A DNA stretch of 7,882 nucleotides from an uncultured Pseudomonadota bacterium (lineage in GTDB: Bacteria; Pseudomonadota; Gammaproteobacteria; Burkholderiales; SG8-39), in assembly GCA_903895005.1 (NCBI GenBank), contig CAITSH010000206.1, positions 1-7,882 of the forward strand. Reading direction: 5' to 3'. Made by a program: the position numbers and the translations under genes. The notes below the pieces were generated by a model, which had not been told where the DNA came from, searched no databases, and was given only the letters and a program-made list of their open reading frames with translations. Positions 1-5,948 of the stretch are shown in pieces. Numbering within the stretch: the first letter of the stretch is position 1; each line of letters starts with the position of its first letter.

Positions 1-162
1 ATATACCCATGTTTCTTCGAATGCTGATTTTGATAACGGGCATGATGTTGTCCCATGCATTATATAGTGGAGAGGCCGCAACCGTCGGAACGCAAACCAA
101 TCCCGCGGGAACGGTCATATTTTCCGAAAATTAAATACGAGAAAGGTTTCAAATTGACAATA

Positions 163-200
163 CATGCCATTAATTGGCACGTTCATGCTAATATCTGGCA
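163..200 (+). promoter_or_regulatory. Two tandem 17-bp direct repeats, candidate operator
   Basis: Two copies of CATGC-N7-TGGCA occupy 163-179 and 184-200, offset by exactly 21 bp, about two helical turns. The second copy contains the -10 element and ends at the base before the start codon at 201. The first copy also holds the inverted repeat TGCCA-TTAAT-TGGCA (165-179). The downstream gene starts with a winged-helix DNA-binding domain, so autorepression is a natural inference. Same-face spacing and promoter overlap are seen directly; binding is not demonstrated. Confidence 0.45.
186..194 (+). promoter_or_regulatory. Candidate extended -10 promoter (TGC-TAATAT), possibly leaderless
   Basis: TGC TAATAT matches the extended -10 pattern TGN-TATAAT, with 4 of 6 hexamer bases (the T/A order at positions 3 and 4 is swapped). 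Six bases separate it from the ATG at 201, so transcription would begin at about the A of the start codon. No Shine-Dalgarno sequence precedes that ATG, and an in-frame TAA at 189-191 rules out an earlier start. Both facts fit a leaderless mRNA. No good -35 hexamer lies at 16-18 bp, as is acceptable for extended -10 promoters. Confidence 0.4.
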
Positions 201-791
201 ATGTCAATCGCCACCGCCCTTTTTTCCGACAGCCAGTCTCGTGTCTTTCGCTGGGTGTTCAGGCAGCCCGAGCGCGCGTTTCACCTCAGTGAATTGCGTC
301 GTCTTACCGGCCTGGGTAGCGCGTCCTTGCAGCGCGAACTCAACCGCCTGGCCGAAGCCGGACTGGTGCGTTCCGAGCGCGTTGGCAATATGCGCCGCTT
401 CCAGGCCAACGCGCAAAGTCCGGTCTACAGCGAACTGGTGGGCCTGACGCGAAAGACCCTCGGTATCGAGCCCATGCTGCTTGAAGCGCTGCTGCCTCTC
501 GCTCCCGCTTTGCAAGCGGCATGGATTTACGGTTCTGTCGCCAAAAAAACCGACACGGCGCAAAGCGATATCGACGTGATGATCATCGGCGACGCACTGC
601 CGCTGGCGACAGTGCTTGAAGTGCTGGTGCCCCTTGAAGCGCAACTGGGGCGCAAGATCAACCCCACCTGCTACACCCGCGCGGAGTTCGAACGCCGCCG
701 CGCCGAGCCCGATTCCTTTGTCAGCCGCGTCCTGGCGCAAGACATTATCCCGTTGATCGGCGACGCCCATGAGCCTGCCGGCGCTCGATAA
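201..791 (+). CDS. Winged-helix / minimal nucleotidyltransferase (MNT) domain protein, putative antitoxin
   Basis: This 196-residue protein has two parts. Residues about 8-68 look like a winged helix-turn-helix domain, with helices around SELRRLTGLGSASLQRELNRL followed by a short basic wing (residues 57-68). Residues about 90-160 form a polymerase-beta-type nucleotidyltransferase fold with the signature G111-S112 and D123-I-D125. The usual third metal-binding acidic residue is not obvious; its likely strand reads KINPTCYT with Asn154. In the known MntA/HepT systems an MNT protein neutralises a HEPN RNase by adding AMP to it. The gene overlaps the HEPN-like gene by 23 nt, which suggests translational coupling. 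The N-terminal DNA-binding domain suggests it represses its own promoter. The start at 201 is the first ATG after an in-frame TAA at 189. Domain calls are confident; the antitoxin role is inferred from context. Confidence 0.8.
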   Translation: MSIATALFSDSQSRVFRWVFRQPERAFHLSELRRLTGLGSASLQRELNRLAEAGLVRSERVGNMRRFQANAQSPVYSELVGLTRKTLGIEPMLLEALLPLAPALQAAWIYGSVAKKTDTAQSDIDVMIIGDALPLATVLEVLVPLEAQLGRKINPTCYTRAEFERRRAEPDSFVSRVLAQDIIPLIGDAHEPAGAR

Positions 792-1188
792 CCTCATGCG
801 CATCGGCCAGCTCAAGGCCGAGCCGCGCAACGACACCGAGGTCAGGCGTTTGCTGGCGATGGCGAGCACCCGCCTGGCCGATGCGCAACTCCCGGGGACT
901 TCTGCGGAAGGGCGATTCCTCGCCGCCTACAACGCCGGACACGCCGCGGCCCTTGCCGCATTACGCTGGCATGGCTATCGCAGCGAACACCGCTACCACG
1001 TGTTCCAGTGCCTCACCCACACCATCAACTGGCCCGCCCCGCGCTGGCGTGTGCTCGACTCCGCCCACCAGAAACGCAATATCGCCGAGTACGAAGGCTT
1101 TCTCGAAGTCGAGGAATCGGCCATTGCGGAATTGAGCGCCCTGGTTGAAGAACTGATCGCAGACGTAACCAGGCTGGTCACGTCATAA
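769..1188 (+). CDS. HEPN-like domain protein, putative toxin partner of the MNT protein
   Basis: This is a 139-residue, largely helical protein. Residues 53-74 (NAGHAAALAALRWHGYR, then SEH) and 100-110 (HQKRNIAEYEG) resemble the helices of HEPN domains that pair with minimal nucleotidyltransferases. Canonical HEPN RNases carry R-x4-6-H; here R103-N104 is followed by I-A-E-Y108, so a Tyr stands where the His would be. Thus it may be a non-catalytic HEPN, may use other residues (H68, H74 or H77), or may be a substrate-binding or adaptor version. It starts inside the upstream gene and ends 10 nt before hsdR, fitting one transcript. An internal ATG at 796 is an alternative start that would remove 9 residues. 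No Shine-Dalgarno is visible, consistent with coupling. Family assignment rests on motif resemblance and context, so it is moderate. Confidence 0.62.
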   Translation: MSLPALDNLMRIGQLKAEPRNDTEVRRLLAMASTRLADAQLPGTSAEGRFLAAYNAGHAAALAALRWHGYRSEHRYHVFQCLTHTINWPAPRWRVLDSAHQKRNIAEYEGFLEVEESAIAELSALVEELIADVTRLVTS

Positions 1189-1198
1189 TCTGGCCGCC

Positions 1199-3559
1199 AT
1201 GAACGAAGCCGAGACACGCGCCGAGCATATCGACCCCGCCCTCAGAGCGGCGGGCTGGGGCGAGGTCGAGGGCAGCCGCATCCGGCGCGAATACCAGATC
1301 ACGCAGGGCCGCATCGAGGGCGCGGGGCGGCGCGGCAAGGCGCTCACGGCCGACTACGTGCTGGAGTACCGCAATACCAAGCTCGCGGTGGTCGAGGCCA
1401 AGGCCTGGAACGAGGCGCTGACCGAGGGCGTCGCGCAGGCCAAGAATTACGCCGGCAAGCTGGCGGTGCGCCACGCCTATTCGAGCAACGGCCAGGGCAT
1501 TTACGCCATCGACATGCACACCGGGACCGAAGGCCAATGCACTGCCTACCCGACGCCAGAGGAACTGTGGAACCAGACTTTTGCCGCACCCGACGCCTGG
1601 CGCGACCGCTTTGCCGCGGCGCCCTACCCGGACAAGAGCGGCACTTGGGCGATTCGCTTCTATCAGGACATCGCGGTCAACCGCGTGCTCGAAGCACTCA
1701 TCGCAGGCAGGGATCGCATCCTGCTGACTCTCGCCACCGGTACCGGAAAAACCTCGATCGCCTTCCAGATCGCCTGGAAGCTGTTTCAGGCGCGATGGAA
1801 TCTAGCCGACTGGCGTGGCAAGCATGAACCGACACGCCGGCCGCGCATCCTGTTTCTGGCCGATCGCAACAACCTCGCCAATCAGGCTTATAACGATTTC
1901 ACTTCGTTTACCGCATTCGCAGACGACGCGCTGGTGCGCATCTCACCGGATGACATTCGCAAAAAAGGCAAGGTGCCGAAAAACGGCAGCCTGTTCTTTA
2001 CGATTTTTCAGACCTTTCTTAGCGGGCCGCCTAAGGATGGAAAGCCCTCACCGTACTTTGGCGAATACCCGCCGGATTTTTTTGACTTTATCGTCGTCGA
2101 TGAATGCCACCGCGGCGGCGCCAACGACGAGAGCAACTGGCGCGGCATTCTCGATTATTTTTCTCCCGCCGTGCAACTGGGCCTGACGGCCACACCCAAA
2201 CGCCGGGATAACGTCGATACCTACGCCTATTTCGGCGAACCGGTGTTCGTGTACTCGCTCAAGGACGGAATCAACGACGGCTTCCTGACGCCCTTCCGCG
2301 TGAAGCAGATATCCACCACGCTCGATGAATACGTCTACACCCCTGACGACAGGCTGGTCGAGGGTGAAATCGAGACTGGCAAGCGCTACGAAGAGGCCGA
2401 CTTCAACAAGATCATCGAGATCCGTGAGCGCGAGAAAAAGCGCGTCGAGGTTTTCATGTCGCAGATCGACCAGCGCGAAAAGACCCTGGTGTTCTGCGCC
2501 ACGCAGGATCATGCCCTCGCGGTGCGCGACCTAATCAACCAGCTCAAGACCAGCACCGACCCGAACTACTGCCAGCGCGTCACCGCCAACGACGGTGAGC
2601 TGGGCGAGCAACACCTGCGCGACTTTCAGGACAATGAGAAAACCATCCCGACCATACTGACCACATCGCAAAAGCTCTCGACCGGCGTGGATGCGCGCAA
2701 TATCCGCAACATCGTGCTGATGCGCCCGATTAATTCGATGATCGAGTTCAAGCAGATCATCGGTCGCGGCACACGGCTCTACGATGGCAAGGACTACTTC
2801 ACCATTTACGACTTCGTGAAGGCCCACCACCACTTCAGCGACCCGGAGTGGGACGGCGAGCCAATCGCAGCAGAAATCGCCACCCCCAAAGGCGACACGC
2901 CTCCAAGTGAGGTCAAGGCGAAGGAGCCGGACGAAACCTACAAGGTGAAAAAGAAAATAAAGGTCAGGCTCGCTGACGGCAAGGAACGCAGCATCCAGCA
3001 CATGATGGTGACGAGCTTCTGGCATCCCGATGGCACGCCGATGTCGGCGCAGCAGTTCATGGAAATGCTGTTTGGCAGGCTGCCGGAATTCTTCAAGGAT
3101 GAGGCCGAACTGCGCGCTCTATGGAGCGCACCGGGCACCCGTGCCAAGCTGCTGCAAGGATTGGCCGAAAAGGGCTTTGGCAGGGAACAACTCGCCGAAA
3201 TGCAAAAAATCATCGACGCCGAAAAAAGTGATCTATTCGATGTGCTTGCGCATGTGGCCTATGCGCTTGCGCCGCTCACCCGTGAGGAACGTGCAAGCGG
3301 CGCGCGGAACGGCATCAGCACGCAGTTCGGCGGCAAGCAAAAAACGTTTCTTGATTTTGTGCTGGCGCACTACATCAGCGTCGGCGTCGAGGAACTCGAA
3401 CAGGAAAAACTCACGCCGCTGCTGCGCCTGAAGTACCACGACTCCATCGCCGACGCCATTGCCGACCTCGGCGACCCGGAAGAAATCGGGAAGGTGTTCG
3501 CAGGATTCCAGAAGTATCTGTACCAGCCGCAGCCCGGGGCCGGCGCAGCAGCGGCGTAG
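1199..3559 (+). CDS. hsdR: Type I restriction enzyme R subunit, EcoEI-like
   Basis: This 786-residue protein is the ATP-dependent DNA translocase and nuclease of a type I restriction-modification complex, which needs HsdM and HsdS partners to find unmodified sites. Domains in order: an N-terminal PD-(D/E)xK nuclease (D52, then E66-A-K68, and Q80-x3-Y84); helicase motor one with Walker A T180-G-T-G-K184-T, motif Ia near LFLADRNNLANQ (218-229), motif II DECH at 301-304 and LTATPKR at 329-335; motor two with LSTGVDAR (493-500) and motif VI QIIGRGTR at 519-526; and a C-terminal helical region (about 580-775) typical of the EcoEI group. All key residues are present, and the length is near the roughly 800 residues usual for that group, much shorter than EcoKI-type subunits. 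The gene follows the HEPN-like gene after 10 nt and has no clear ribosome binding site. hsdM and hsdS are not in the window and may lie upstream. Confidence 0.95.
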   Translation: MNEAETRAEHIDPALRAAGWGEVEGSRIRREYQITQGRIEGAGRRGKALTADYVLEYRNTKLAVVEAKAWNEALTEGVAQAKNYAGKLAVRHAYSSNGQGIYAIDMHTGTEGQCTAYPTPEELWNQTFAAPDAWRDRFAAAPYPDKSGTWAIRFYQDIAVNRVLEALIAGRDRILLTLATGTGKTSIAFQIAWKLFQARWNLADWRGKHEPTRRPRILFLADRNNLANQAYNDFTSFTAFADDALVRISPDDIRKKGKVPKNGSLFFTIFQTFLSGPPKDGKPSPYFGEYPPDFFDFIVVDECHRGGANDESNWRGILDYFSPAVQLGLTATPKRRDNVDTYAYFGEPVFVYSLKDGINDGFLTPFRVKQISTTLDEYVYTPDDRLVEGEIETGKRYEEADFNKIIEIREREKKRVEVFMSQIDQREKTLVFCATQDHALAVRDLINQLKTSTDPNYCQRVTANDGELGEQHLRDFQDNEKTIPTILTTSQKLSTGVDARNIRNIVLMRPINSMIEFKQIIGRGTRLYDGKDYFTIYDFVKAHHHFSDPEWDGEPIAAEIATPKGDTPPSEVKAKEPDETYKVKKKIKVRLADGKERSIQHMMVTSFWHPDGTPMSAQQFMEMLFGRLPEFFKDEAELRALWSAPGTRAKLLQGLAEKGFGREQLAEMQKIIDAEKSDLFDVLAHVAYALAPLTREERASGARNGISTQFGGKQKTFLDFVLAHYISVGVEELEQEKLTPLLRLKYHDSIADAIADLGDPEEIGKVFAGFQKYLYQPQPGAGAAAA

Positions 3560-3568
3560 TTAGCAGGT

Positions 3569-3593
3569 TCCCTCTCCCTTGGTGGGGGAGGGA
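3569..3593. terminator. G/C-rich hairpin after hsdR, terminator or dispersed repeat
   Basis: CCCTCTCCC (3570-3578) pairs with GGGGGAGGG (3584-3592) across a 5-nt loop, with one G-T wobble and a T-A closing pair at 3569/3593. It begins 10 nt after the hsdR stop. No clean T-run follows in the + direction (AGTTCCTTC), so termination strength is doubtful. Hairpins of the form CCCTCTCCC-loop-GGGAGAGGG are frequent intergenic elements in beta- and gammaproteobacterial genomes, so this could equally be a dispersed repeat. Confidence 0.5.
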
Positions 3594-3700
3594 GTTCCTT
3601 CGCCGAGCGACTAGCGCCGCACAGGCACTAGTAATTCCGGAGCCAATCACCCGGAAAACCGCGCCAGGCGGGCGTTTGCAGCCGACGGCACCGGCGAAAG

Positions 3701-4702
3701 CTACTCCGCCTTTACTCCCGCCGACGAGATTACCTTCGCCCACTTGGCGATTTCCTCTTCGAGGAACTTGCCGGCCTGCTCGGGGGTGCCGCCAACGCCC
3801 TCTATGGACAGCGCGTCAAATCGACCCTTGATGTCGGCGGAGTTCACGGCCTTGGCTGTTTCAGCCGACAGGCGAGCGACGATGTCGCGCGGCGTGCCCG
3901 CGGGCGCGAGAAACAACACCCAGGTCGAACCCTCGATGGCCGGGCCGCCTGCTTCGGCAATCGTGGGCACCTCGGGCGCACCGGGCGAGCGCTTGGCGGC
4001 GAACAAACCCATCGCGCGGATTTTGCCGCCGCGAATTTGCGGCATCAACGCGCTTGGCGTGTCGGTGAACATCTGGATGCTGCCCCCCATCAGGTCGGCC
4101 AGCGCCGGTGCGGTTCCCTTGTAGGGAACATGCACGATGTCGATGCCGGCCACCTGCTTGAACAACTCCTGTGTGAGGTGCGCAGCCGCGCCCACGCCCG
4201 ATGATCCGAATGAGATGCGTCCGGGATTGGCCTTGGCGTAGGCGATCAATTCCTTCACGTCCTTCACCGGCAGGCTGTTGGTCACGGTCATGATCAGCGG
4301 TGCAATGCCCACCAGCGACACCGGCGCAAAGCTTTTCACCACGTCGTAAGGCAGCTTGCCGGCATACAGCGTCGCATTGGCCGCGTGCGCGCCGATCACG
4401 GTGAGAAAGGTGTAGCCGTCGGGCGCGGCTTTGGAAACAAAATCGGCGCCCAGTATCGAGTTGGCGCCCGGCTTGTTCTCGACCACGATGGTCCAGCCGG
4501 TCTGCTCCTGCACCTTTTGCACCACCATGCGCGTGGCGCTGTCGGTAATCCCGCCCGGCGGATACGGAATGATCCACTTGATCGGTTTTGCCGGCCATGA
4601 ACCCTGGGCGTGTGCCGCAACGGAAGGCAGCAGCGTGGAGATGGCGAGCAGCGCGGCGACCGCAAGCCTGAGCGACGCGCGCCCGGACCGGAACAATTGC
4701 AT
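3701..4702 (-). CDS. Bug-family tripartite tricarboxylate transporter substrate-binding protein
   Basis: This 333-residue periplasmic receptor has a signal peptide at residues 1 to about 33 (RSGR basic start, a hydrophobic core, then AHAQG as the likely cleavage region). The mature part shows hallmark Bug motifs: WIIPYPPGGITD (43-54), which contacts a substrate carboxylate; FGSSGVGAAAHLTQELF (165-181); HVPYKGTAPALADLMGG (191-207); and PTIAEAG (246-252). Length fits the family. Bug proteins bind small carboxylates or amides, and most have no dedicated TctA/TctB membrane genes beside them, as here. The ATG at 4702 is chosen because AAGGAGGA precedes it by 6 nt and the signal peptide begins there; an upstream extension lacks sense. 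The gene is convergent with hsdR and divergent from the TfpX-like gene. The ligand cannot be predicted. A cluster of inverted half-sites lies 37-67 nt upstream. Confidence 0.93.
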   Translation of the reverse strand: MQLFRSGRASLRLAVAALLAISTLLPSVAAHAQGSWPAKPIKWIIPYPPGGITDSATRMVVQKVQEQTGWTIVVENKPGANSILGADFVSKAAPDGYTFLTVIGAHAANATLYAGKLPYDVVKSFAPVSLVGIAPLIMTVTNSLPVKDVKELIAYAKANPGRISFGSSGVGAAAHLTQELFKQVAGIDIVHVPYKGTAPALADLMGGSIQMFTDTPSALMPQIRGGKIRAMGLFAAKRSPGAPEVPTIAEAGGPAIEGSTWVLFLAPAGTPRDIVARLSAETAKAVNSADIKGRFDALSIEGVGGTPEQAGKFLEEEIAKWAKVISSAGVKAE

Positions 4703-4705
4703 GGT

Positions 4706-4715
4706 GAATCCTCCT
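4706..4715 (-). promoter_or_regulatory. Strong ribosome binding site of the Bug gene
   Basis: Read on the minus strand, AAGGAGGA lies 6 nt before the ATG at 4702. It is the clearest Shine-Dalgarno sequence in the window and fixes the Bug start 210 nt inside the longest open frame. Confidence 0.85.
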
Positions 4716-4738
4716 TGTTTGCTTTTTACTCGGTTCCA

Positions 4739-4769
4739 ATACAACGATACAACGTCTGTTGTACTCAAC
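4739..4769. promoter_or_regulatory. Cluster of TACAAC/GTTGTA half-sites, candidate operator-promoter
   Basis: On the + strand, ATACAACG occurs twice in tandem (4739-4746 and 4747-4754). The second copy forms a perfect inverted repeat with GTTGTA: TACAAC-GTCT-GTTGTA (4748-4763). This half-site also pairs with CAAC at 4766-4769 (GTTG-TACT-CAAC). On the minus strand a TTGAGT (4768-4763) stands 18 bp from TTGTAT (4744-4739), a weak -35/-10 pair. The arrangement resembles sites bound by dimeric regulators; GntR-type operators often contain TTGTA/TACAA. The regulator is not identified. Confidence 0.4.
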
Positions 4770-5022
4770 ACTTGGGCTGTCCCGGATCTGGTGCCCGGAT
4801 CCCGCCTTGCGCAACACATTAATGCCTCACTCAAACGTCGATGATGCACCTGCTGGGTTTTACCTTTTGCCAGGAATCTGCGCGCCGTGTCGCGGTGCGC
4901 AGCGCAATCCAATCTCTACGAAGGAATGATGCACAAGCGTCTGTATTCTGCACGAAGCACGAACTGCGCGCACGCCGCGGTCCGCGGGCCCGGAACCACA
5001 AGGATCCAACAGAGCACGCGCA

Positions 5023-5050
5023 TTCAAAAAAGCGGCACAGCCATTAGAAT
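5023..5050 (+). promoter_or_regulatory. Candidate promoter of the TfpX-like gene
   Basis: TTCAAA (5023-5028, 4 of 6 matches to the -35 consensus) is separated by 16 bp from TAGAAT (5045-5050, 5 of 6 matches to the -10). Transcription would start near 5057-5058, on or beside the ATG at 5058. If real, the mRNA is leaderless or nearly so, and the ATG at 5049 would not be transcribed. Confidence 0.3.
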
Positions 5051-5057
5051 GGAGCGC

Positions 5058-5813
5058 ATGAACCTGTCGCTGCGCAGCTCCGGAAAAATCCAGGCCTTCC
5101 TCATCCACCTGGGAATCAGCGCCTCGGTCGTCGGCCTGCTGATCCTGCTGATGCTCACGCTGTGGTACCCCCAGCCCTGGTTCGCCCACGACGGCGGCTG
5201 GCATGTGTTCCGGCTGATCCTGCTGGTCGACGTGGTACTGGGGCCGACCATGACGCTGGTGGTGTTCCGGCGCGGCAAGGCCGGGCTCAGGCGCGACCTG
5301 TCGATCATCGCGGCGATTCAGGTCGGCGCCCTCGCCTATGGCGCGGTGCTCATGTTCCTGTACCGGCCGGTCTTTCTCGTCTATGCCGAGAATAATTTCT
5401 TCACCGTGCCATGGCCGGAAATCCAGCACGGCACGCTCGACATGGCGCGACTCGAGCCCATGGCCACGGCGCGCGGGCCGGCGCCCGTAATGCTGGCGCT
5501 TCCCCAGGACCCGGCGGAACGCGCGCGCGTCTTTGCTGAAACACGCAAGCCGCGCGGCCCCATGCTCACGACGCTCGGTGACTACTACCAGCCGATGACG
5601 CCGCAGCTGTGGCAAGAGGTTTTTAAGCGCAGCGCCAACATCGAGCGCCAGGCCGCGGACAACCCGGACATCAAACGCGAGTTCGAGCGCTTTCGCGAGA
5701 GCAACAAGCAGCCGCTGGACACCCTCGCCTTCATTCCGGTGGTATGCCGCTACGGCGTCATCATGCTCGTCTACGACCGCAAAAGCGCGACGCTCGTCGG
5801 CTGGCTCAATTAG
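5058..5813 (+). CDS. TfpX/TfpZ-family type IV pilin accessory membrane protein
   Basis: This 251-residue inner-membrane protein has three predicted membrane segments at about 13-36, 50-70 and 80-103, followed by a soluble C-terminal part. Its start (IQAFLIHLGISASV), the WYPQPWF..DGGW segment (36-48), LVDVVLGPTMTLVVF (56-70) and the closing FIPVVCRYG...ATLVGWLN pattern are characteristic of TfpX/TfpZ proteins. In neisserial and Pseudomonas type IV pili, these genes sit beside pilin genes and help pilin assembly or surface display. Here no pilin gene lies within the window on either side. Two starts are possible: ATG at 5049, with no ribosome binding site, and ATG at 5058, with GGAG only 3 nt upstream. 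I prefer 5058 because its first residues resemble the family and a possible -10 lies just upstream. Family assignment is from recalled motif patterns. Confidence 0.8.
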   Translation: MNLSLRSSGKIQAFLIHLGISASVVGLLILLMLTLWYPQPWFAHDGGWHVFRLILLVDVVLGPTMTLVVFRRGKAGLRRDLSIIAAIQVGALAYGAVLMFLYRPVFLVYAENNFFTVPWPEIQHGTLDMARLEPMATARGPAPVMLALPQDPAERARVFAETRKPRGPMLTTLGDYYQPMTPQLWQEVFKRSANIERQAADNPDIKREFERFRESNKQPLDTLAFIPVVCRYGVIMLVYDRKSATLVGWLN

Positions 5814-5825
5814 CCGCAGACCGGC

Positions 5826-5948
5826 ATGGCGAAGCCGCAGCTTGAAAACACAACAGTGCGTCCCGATATCAAGGCGATCACCGTCCGGAAAAGCCCGCCT
5901 GTCGCGGGTTTCCAGCCATACCCTTCCATGAAAGCAGCCCCCCCATGA
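5826..5948 (+). other. Possible 40-codon ORF overlapping the dioxygenase start (ATGA)
   Basis: An open frame of 40 codons runs from ATG 5826 through most of the 131-bp gap. It ends at a TGA that overlaps the dioxygenase ATG as ATGA. It lies in the same frame as the upstream TfpX-like gene, separated from it by the TAG and four codons. There is no ribosome binding site and no recognisable domain (MAKPQLENTTVRPDIK...). In G+C-rich DNA such frames arise by chance, so this is only a possible translational coupler or readthrough tail. Confidence 0.15.
5891..5911 (+). terminator. Weak hairpin downstream of the TfpX-like gene
   Basis: AAGCCCGC (5891-5898) pairs with GCGGGTTT (5904-5911) over a 5-nt loop, with one G-T wobble. 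Only three T residues follow the G/C-rich part of the stem. It could attenuate transcription between the TfpX-like gene and the dioxygenase, but it is marginal. Confidence 0.3.

Larger units (their letters stand above)
1..200. other. AT-richer intergenic leader upstream of the MNT-HEPN-hsdR genes
   Basis: This stretch is visibly richer in A/T than the genes that follow. It has no ORF I can defend; a 41-codon frame (9-134, hydrophobic N-terminus) is open to the window edge but has no other support. It contains a 13-bp perfect palindrome (ATTTTCCGAAAAT, 119-131), a 7-bp inverted repeat ATTGACA/TGTCAAT (153-159 and 202-208), and the direct repeats and -10 element listed separately. A perfect TTGACA lies at 154-159, but its distance to the TAATAT at 189 (29 bp) is too long for a standard promoter. 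Confidence 0.5.
4703..5057. other. Divergent intergenic region between the Bug receptor and TfpX-like genes
   Basis: This 355-bp gap contains the Bug ribosome binding site at its left end, a cluster of TACAAC/GTTGTA elements at 4739-4769, and a pair of CCCGGATC direct repeats at 4781-4788 and 4794-4801. A possible promoter for the rightward gene sits at 5023-5050. I see no tRNA, no insertion sequence and no convincing protein gene. The frames that cross it are rich in Arg, Ser and Cys and have no recognisable motif. Confidence 0.6.

Noticed and set aside
9..134. 41-codon frame with a hydrophobic, signal-like N-terminus
   Set aside because: It has no visible ribosome binding site within the 8 bases before it, no family resemblance, and is open to the window edge. 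It cannot be told from chance or from the end of a longer frame.
154..159. Perfect TTGACA as a -35 element
   Set aside because: No acceptable -10 lies 16-18 bp downstream, and the TAATAT is 29 bp away. It may instead be part of the ATTGACA/TGTCAAT inverted repeat.
55..447. 130-codon + strand frame across the start of the MNT gene
   Set aside because: It overlaps a gene with clear domains in another frame, and its product has no coherent motif.
204..869. 221-codon minus-strand frame opposite the MNT gene
   Set aside because: Antisense shadow in G+C-rich coding DNA; the sense strand carries the nucleotidyltransferase motifs.
4841..5047. 68-codon + strand frame in the divergent intergenic region
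   Set aside because: It lacks a ribosome binding site, is rich in Arg and His, and shows no motif.
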